The notes under the pieces: model-generated | What the model was told of the DNA's origin: nothing | Databases searched by the model: none | Seen by the model: the letters and a program-made list of their open reading frames with translations, nothing else | Assembly (NCBI RefSeq): GCF_036226525.1 | Contig: NZ_CP108487.1 | Span: forward strand, 5,890,001 to 5,954,000 | Direction of reading: 5' to 3' | Origin: Kribbella sp. NBC_01245 | Lineage (GTDB): Bacteria > Actinomycetota > Actinomycetes > Propionibacteriales > Kribbellaceae | DNA length: 64,000 nt | Made by a program: the position numbers and the translations under genes | In this document: positions 60,369 through 64,000 of the stretch, in pieces | How the letters are laid out: the number at the start of each line of letters is the position of its first letter | How positions within the stretch are numbered: the stretch's first letter is position 1

Positions 60369-61577
60369 ATGACTTCCATTGCCGTCCAAGGGTTGCCGCG
60401 CTGGAGTCTGGCCGTGCCCCCGCTCGCTTTGCTGGTTCTCGCGGTTGCCTGGGGGCGCGATCTCGGGCCGGTGCTGTTGATTCTGGTTTGCGCCGGGCTC
60501 GGTGCCGCGGTGGTCGCGGCTGTGCATCATGCCGAGGTGGTCGCGCATAAGGTTGGCGAACCGTTCGGCACGTTGATCCTCGCTCTCGCGGTGACCGTGA
60601 TCGAGGTTGCGCTGATTGTCACGTTGATGGCGTCGGGTGGTGACAAGGCGGCCTCGCTTGCCAGGGACACGGTCTTCGCTGCCGTGATGATCACGTGCAA
60701 CGGCATCGTCGGGTTGGCTCTGCTGGTCGGCGCTTTGCGGCATCACATCCAGGACTTCCGCATCAGGGCGTCCAGTAGTGCCCTCGCGGTTATGACGGCT
60801 CTGGTGACGCTCAGCTTGGTGTTGCCGACGTTCACCACTAGTACGCCGGGGGCGACGTTCAGCTCGGCACAGCTGGCCTTCGCGGGCGTGACATATCTGG
60901 TGATGTACGGCGTGTTCGTGTTCGTGCAGACCATCCGCCACCGCGACTACTTCCTGCCAGTCAGCGAGAGCAGTCCAGTCGGCGCGAGCGGTCCTCTCGA
61001 AGCAGGCAGTCCTGTCGGACCTGGCGGTTCTGCTGGCGTAGGTGGTTCTGAGGTCGAGAGCGGACAGGAGAGCCCTGCAAGTGTTGGCGAGGACATGGAG
61101 GAGCATGCGCCCGCACCGAGCGACAGAGTTGCGTTGACCAGTCTCGGCCTCTTGTTCCTCTGCCTGATCGCGGTAGTCGGCCTGGCCAAGACTGTCTCGC
61201 CCACGCTGGAAGAGGCCGTCGCGTCCGTCGGTGCGCCTCTCGCCGTCGTCGGCGTGGCAATCGCGCTACTGGTGCTACTGCCCGAGACCGTCGCCGCAGT
61301 CCGGGCCGCCTTGCGTAATCGCCTGCAGACAAGCCTCAACCTGGCGCTGGGATCTGCACTCGCCAGTATCGGTCTGACCATCCCAGCGATCGCCGTGGCG
61401 TCGATCTGGCTCGACGGGCCGCTAGTACTCGGTCTAGGCGGCAAGGAGATGGTCCTGTTCGCACTGACCGTGGTGGTGAGCATGCTGACACTGTCTACCG
61501 GCCGCGCGACAGTCCTCCAAGGAGCCGTACATCTGATGGTCTTCGCCTCGTTCCTCTTTCTGGCGGTAAGCCCGTGA
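60369..61577 (+). CDS. Calcium/proton (or sodium/proton) antiporter, ChaA-like
   Basis: The 402-residue protein has about 11 helices and both CaCA repeats: GEPFGTLILALAVTVIEVAL and LPETVAAVRAALRNRLQTSL followed by NLALGSALASIG. These acidic GEPFG/LPE motifs bind the cation. A low-complexity cytoplasmic loop (about 200-255, rich in Gly, Ser, Pro and Glu) separates the halves, longer than usual. ATG 60369 is chosen, with GGTGGGG upstream. GTGA overlap ties it to the cupin gene. Confidence 0.85.
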   Translation: MTSIAVQGLPRWSLAVPPLALLVLAVAWGRDLGPVLLILVCAGLGAAVVAAVHHAEVVAHKVGEPFGTLILALAVTVIEVALIVTLMASGGDKAASLARDTVFAAVMITCNGIVGLALLVGALRHHIQDFRIRASSSALAVMTALVTLSLVLPTFTTSTPGATFSSAQLAFAGVTYLVMYGVFVFVQTIRHRDYFLPVSESSPVGASGPLEAGSPVGPGGSAGVGGSEVESGQESPASVGEDMEEHAPAPSDRVALTSLGLLFLCLIAVVGLAKTVSPTLEEAVASVGAPLAVVGVAIALLVLLPETVAAVRAALRNRLQTSLNLALGSALASIGLTIPAIAVASIWLDGPLVLGLGGKEMVLFALTVVVSMLTLSTGRATVLQGAVHLMVFASFLFLAVSP

Positions 61578-61909
61578 AGTCTCAGCACGAGTTCTACCCA
61601 GCCGACAGCGTCCCGTGGACCGAAGACGACGTACCGGGCGTGACTCAGCGTGTACTGAGCCACGACCCGGACGACGGCACACTGACGCGTCTGGCCTGCT
61701 GGGCGCCTGGGACAACCACCGACGGCGTGATCCGGCACGAGTACTTCGAGGAGGTCTACCTACTCGAAGGCACTCTCACCGACCTCACGCTCGACCAGAC
61801 CTTCGGACCAGGCGAGTACGCCGCACGCCACCCCGGCATGCCGCATGGCCCGTACCGCACCGACGACGGCTGCACCATGCTGGAGATCCGCTACAACGTC
61901 CGCAAGTAG
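61574..61909 (+). CDS. Small cupin-domain protein
   Basis: The 111-residue single cupin has IRHEYFEEVYLLEGTLTDL (metal-binding His/Glu pattern) and YAARHPGMPHGPYR, the second motif. It resembles ChrR-type or anti-sigma cupins without a partner domain. GTG 61574 overlaps the antiporter stop, so it may sense or assist a function linked to it. The 3' end overlaps the ankyrin gene by 19 bp. Confidence 0.78.
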   Translation: MKSQHEFYPADSVPWTEDDVPGVTQRVLSHDPDDGTLTRLACWAPGTTTDGVIRHEYFEEVYLLEGTLTDLTLDQTFGPGEYAARHPGMPHGPYRTDDGCTMLEIRYNVRK

Positions 61910-63321
61910 TCGACCATCGCCTGCTGCCCGTTGTGCTCAGCCCAGCCCAACGGCGTCGAGTCGTAACCCGGGTCGCGCAGCGTTGGATCGGCGCCGAGCG
62001 CTATCAACGCCTTCGCGGTCACGAGATCGCCGGCAAACGCCGCCTCGTGCAGCGGCGTCGTCCGGCCCATCACGTTGAGGTCGAAGCCCAGTTCCACCAG
62101 GATCGGCAAGGCCTCGACGCGTCCGAGCTCGGCCGCCCGGATCGGCACGTACGGGTTGCGCACGATCGCCCGCGCTGCCAATCCCTTGTCCCTGGTCAAT
62201 CGCGCCACCTCGTCGCGATCAGCCCGCATTGTTGCCTTGAACAACTGGTGTACCTCGTCCAGTGGCGCGGCGCCGGCGTTCAGGAGCAGGCGCGCGATCT
62301 CGTCATGCCCGTGCGTCTCGGCGAGCTCGTACGCGCTATGCCCGCAAAAGACCGGGTGCGCCGTACCCCGGCCATCGACAGCCACCCCAGCGGCGAGCAC
62401 CAGCCGGACCCGGTCGAGCAGACCAGCGGACGCGGCGTACACCAGTTCGTCCTCGAGGAGCTGGCTTGGCGTCGGATGCGCAGACGTCAACCGGGCATGC
62501 CACGGACCGCCGTCGCCCTGGCCGAGGCCGAACTCGAGCAGCAACGGCAGGTGGTCCGCGTTCGGAGGGTTGCCACCCGGGCCGCAGTTGTACATGGTCT
62601 GGCTGTCGTTCGGGTCTGCGCCTGCTTCGAGCAGTAGGCGGGCGAGTTCGAGGCGGTTCGCGTGCGGCGGTGGATCACCCTCGCCGTACCCGAAGGCCCC
62701 GGTCAGCGCGGTGAACGGAGACGGCAGGCCCTGCCACAGAAAGCCCGCGTTCGGATCGGCGCCGTACCCGATGAGCACGCGAGCGGCCTCCAGCGGATCG
62801 CCCCGGTCGATACGGGAGTAGGCGAGGTAGAGCAGCGGCTCCCACTCGTACGGACCGCCTTGCCGGTTGGCCGATGAGGGGTCTGCCTTGAGCAACTCCT
62901 GCAACGCCTCGGCCGCACCGGTCGCGGCCATCGTGTAGACGTTGCTCAGGGCAACATGCTCGGCCAATGAAGCAGCCAGCGTACGGCGATGCGGATCGTC
63001 GCCCGCGTAGTAAACCGTTGCCAGCCGAAGGAATTCGTCCTCCGCCGCAGCTGTCGGATCACCGATCGGCTGGCGATGCGGCGATCGCGTGTAACGCCCG
63101 ACCAGTTCCAGATGCCGGACCAGCCGAGGCCAGCTGGCGAAACCGTAGCGCCGGGCAACGATCACCTGGGCATCCGCGAGACGTGCCACAGCCGTTGGGT
63201 GGAACTCCGTCGCAAGGGCGACGGCTGCGGGATCATCGGCGCGCAGCGACCGGAGTAGGTACTTGGCCTCGCGCTTCAAGTGTTCGAGGCTCGGGTCGTC
63301 GGGCAGGTTCAAGGTCGGCAT
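61891..63321 (-). CDS. Ankyrin-repeat protein
   Basis: The 476-residue protein has about nine ankyrin-type repeats (for example TPLHEAAFAGDLVTAKALIA and HGHDEIARLLLNAGAAPLDE) after an N-terminal helical part, EHLKREAKYLLRSLRADDP. No signal peptide or catalytic motif is visible, so it is probably cytosolic and binds other proteins. Convergent with the cupin gene. Confidence 0.82.
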   Translation of the reverse strand: MPTLNLPDDPSLEHLKREAKYLLRSLRADDPAAVALATEFHPTAVARLADAQVIVARRYGFASWPRLVRHLELVGRYTRSPHRQPIGDPTAAAEDEFLRLATVYYAGDDPHRRTLAASLAEHVALSNVYTMAATGAAEALQELLKADPSSANRQGGPYEWEPLLYLAYSRIDRGDPLEAARVLIGYGADPNAGFLWQGLPSPFTALTGAFGYGEGDPPPHANRLELARLLLEAGADPNDSQTMYNCGPGGNPPNADHLPLLLEFGLGQGDGGPWHARLTSAHPTPSQLLEDELVYAASAGLLDRVRLVLAAGVAVDGRGTAHPVFCGHSAYELAETHGHDEIARLLLNAGAAPLDEVHQLFKATMRADRDEVARLTRDKGLAARAIVRNPYVPIRAAELGRVEALPILVELGFDLNVMGRTTPLHEAAFAGDLVTAKALIALGADPTLRDPGYDSTPLGWAEHNGQQAMVDYLRTL

Positions 63322-63457
63322 CAGCGACCTCCTCTCTGAGGCCTGCCGTCCGCGTCGTCAGGCGAGAAAGGAGGTGGGCCGAACAAGATCTCCTGTTTCG
63401 CCAGGTGGGCTGAGCCCTTCCCGCGGACCGGTGGCGACCTGCTCGCCGGAGACGAGT

Positions 63458-63829
63458 CTACTCGCTGACCATCCACCACTCGGTGAATTCCCGGGCCCGG
63501 CCGTCCGGCGCGAGCCGGATCACCCACAGGTTGCTGTACTCCATCGGCGGCGCGGTCAGGTACGTCGTCCAGCCGCGAACGAAGCCGACGCCATCCCCAT
63601 AAGCCAGCACCTCGTACTCGAAGGTCGTCTCGCCCACGGAATCGGCGTTCTCCAGCCATTGGGCGAGGATCGCGTCGTGCCCGCGAGCCGGTTCCTCGTC
63701 CGGGCGCCGGTGGTACGCCGCGTCCTCGGTCCACAACGCGATCACGTCCGCCGGGTCATTGCTCTCCCAGGCACGCCGATAGGCCTCGACCCAGCGATCG
63801 AGATCTGCCTCGCGAACTTTCCTCGCCAT
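63458..63829 (-). CDS. SnoaL-like (NTF2 fold) protein
   Basis: The 123-residue protein has the SnoaL/NTF2 pattern: AYRRAWESNDPADVIALWTE, then GHDAILAQWLENADSVGE and FVRGWTTYLTAPPMEYSNLW. Small isomerases, cyclases and unknown-function proteins share the fold. It ends about 130 bp before the ankyrin start. Confidence 0.75.
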   Translation of the reverse strand: MARKVREADLDRWVEAYRRAWESNDPADVIALWTEDAAYHRRPDEEPARGHDAILAQWLENADSVGETTFEYEVLAYGDGVGFVRGWTTYLTAPPMEYSNLWVIRLAPDGRAREFTEWWMVSE

Positions 63830-63831
63830 GG

Positions 63832-64000
63832 CTATTTGCGCTGCGCGAGCAACGCGACGACGGATACACCAGCGGCGGCGCAGATCAGCACCAGCAGCGA
63901 GCCGACCACCCAGAGCCCGTCGGCGTTGTCGCCCGTCGCCGCGTCGATCGCGAACAGGACCGTCACCGTGGCCGGAAGGACCTCGATCGCCAGCAGCGCC
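63832..64000 (-). CDS. Membrane protein, 3' fragment (5' end outside window)
   Basis: The minus strand is open from the window edge to a TAG at 63832-63834 and encodes 55 residues with two likely membrane helices (AIEVLPATVTVLFAI and VVGSLLVLICAAAGVSVVALL). It ends in LAQRK. The stop is 3 bp from the SnoaL-like start, so both are likely co-transcribed. Function unknown. Confidence 0.55.
   Translation of the reverse strand, partial: ALLAIEVLPATVTVLFAIDAATGDNADGLWVVGSLLVLICAAAGVSVVALLAQRK

Noticed and set aside
59777..60379. 200-codon minus-strand frame over the second dispersed repeat
   Set aside because: Its similarity to the first repeat is at the DNA level and shifts frame; block B is inverted between copies, which no protein-coding sequence would tolerate.

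Overview
The window comes from a high-GC actinobacterium. GTG starts are common, codons end in G or C, genes are tightly packed with many 4-bp ATGA or GTGA overlaps, and several gene pairs are actinobacterial in style (PopR/ClpP, a GlxA-like regulator with a rhodanese, DUF3152, a SalK-like protein, WYL and PadR regulators). A Kribbella or other Nocardioidaceae-like soil organism fits, but this is inference: there is no rRNA or other phylogenetic marker here. No tRNA, rRNA or CRISPR array was seen.

Layout. 0-6 kb: the 3' end of an SDR gene, an amidohydrolase, a PobA-type 4-hydroxybenzoate hydroxylase, and a very large secreted M4-M28 double protease interrupted by an in-frame TGA. 6-18 kb: a secreted protein, an AraC regulator divergent from an NmrA/DUF1772 pair, a GNAT enzyme, an alpha/beta hydrolase, a GlxA-like regulator divergent from a rhodanese, a Drr-like ABC exporter with a WYL regulator, a secreted PI-PLC-like enzyme and a frameshifted Vgb-like gene. 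18-24 kb: a polyol-type uptake and oxidation cluster (LacI, lipoprotein, two permeases, Zn dehydrogenase). 24-31 kb: an S51 peptidase, a threonine dehydratase-like enzyme, a DUF3152 protein, a decayed methyltransferase, and a His-rich Tat-exported PHP phosphoesterase with a coupled unknown partner. 31-33 kb: an IS110-family insertion next to a dispersed repeat. 33-42 kb: a non-secreted M4 protease, an IclR-controlled amidohydrolase/DapA-like operon, a flavin reductase behind a SoxR-type promoter, a metallophosphoesterase enclosed by inverted repeats, an LLM oxidoreductase, an Lrp-type regulator divergent from a Met/Cys lyase, and ClpP divergent from PopR. 42-49 kb: a PadR/DUF1048/ABC operon of lower GC, two small genes and a CbbX-like AAA+ ATPase. 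49-64 kb: transporters, acetyltransferases, a decayed Abi gene with an upstream structured RNA, LysE/LysG, a TetR-controlled FAD monooxygenase, a calcium/proton antiporter, an ankyrin protein and a SnoaL-like protein, ending in a truncated membrane gene.

The strongest unexplained signal is a family of long, perfect, intergenic palindromes (2.4, 10.6, 13.2, 18.0 and 39.6 kb). They have about 35-bp arms and a conserved tip, and sequence changes in one arm are matched in the other. Two other large palindromes (20.7 and 41.4 kb) and inverted repeats around one gene (37.5 and 38.4 kb) may belong to the same class. Gene decay is also frequent: an in-frame TGA in the big protease, a TGA in the MFS transporter leader, a TAG in the Abi gene, and frameshifts in the Vgb-like and methyltransferase genes. 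Some of these could be sequencing errors, and raw reads would decide. All calls rest on reading the sequence; no database search was run.
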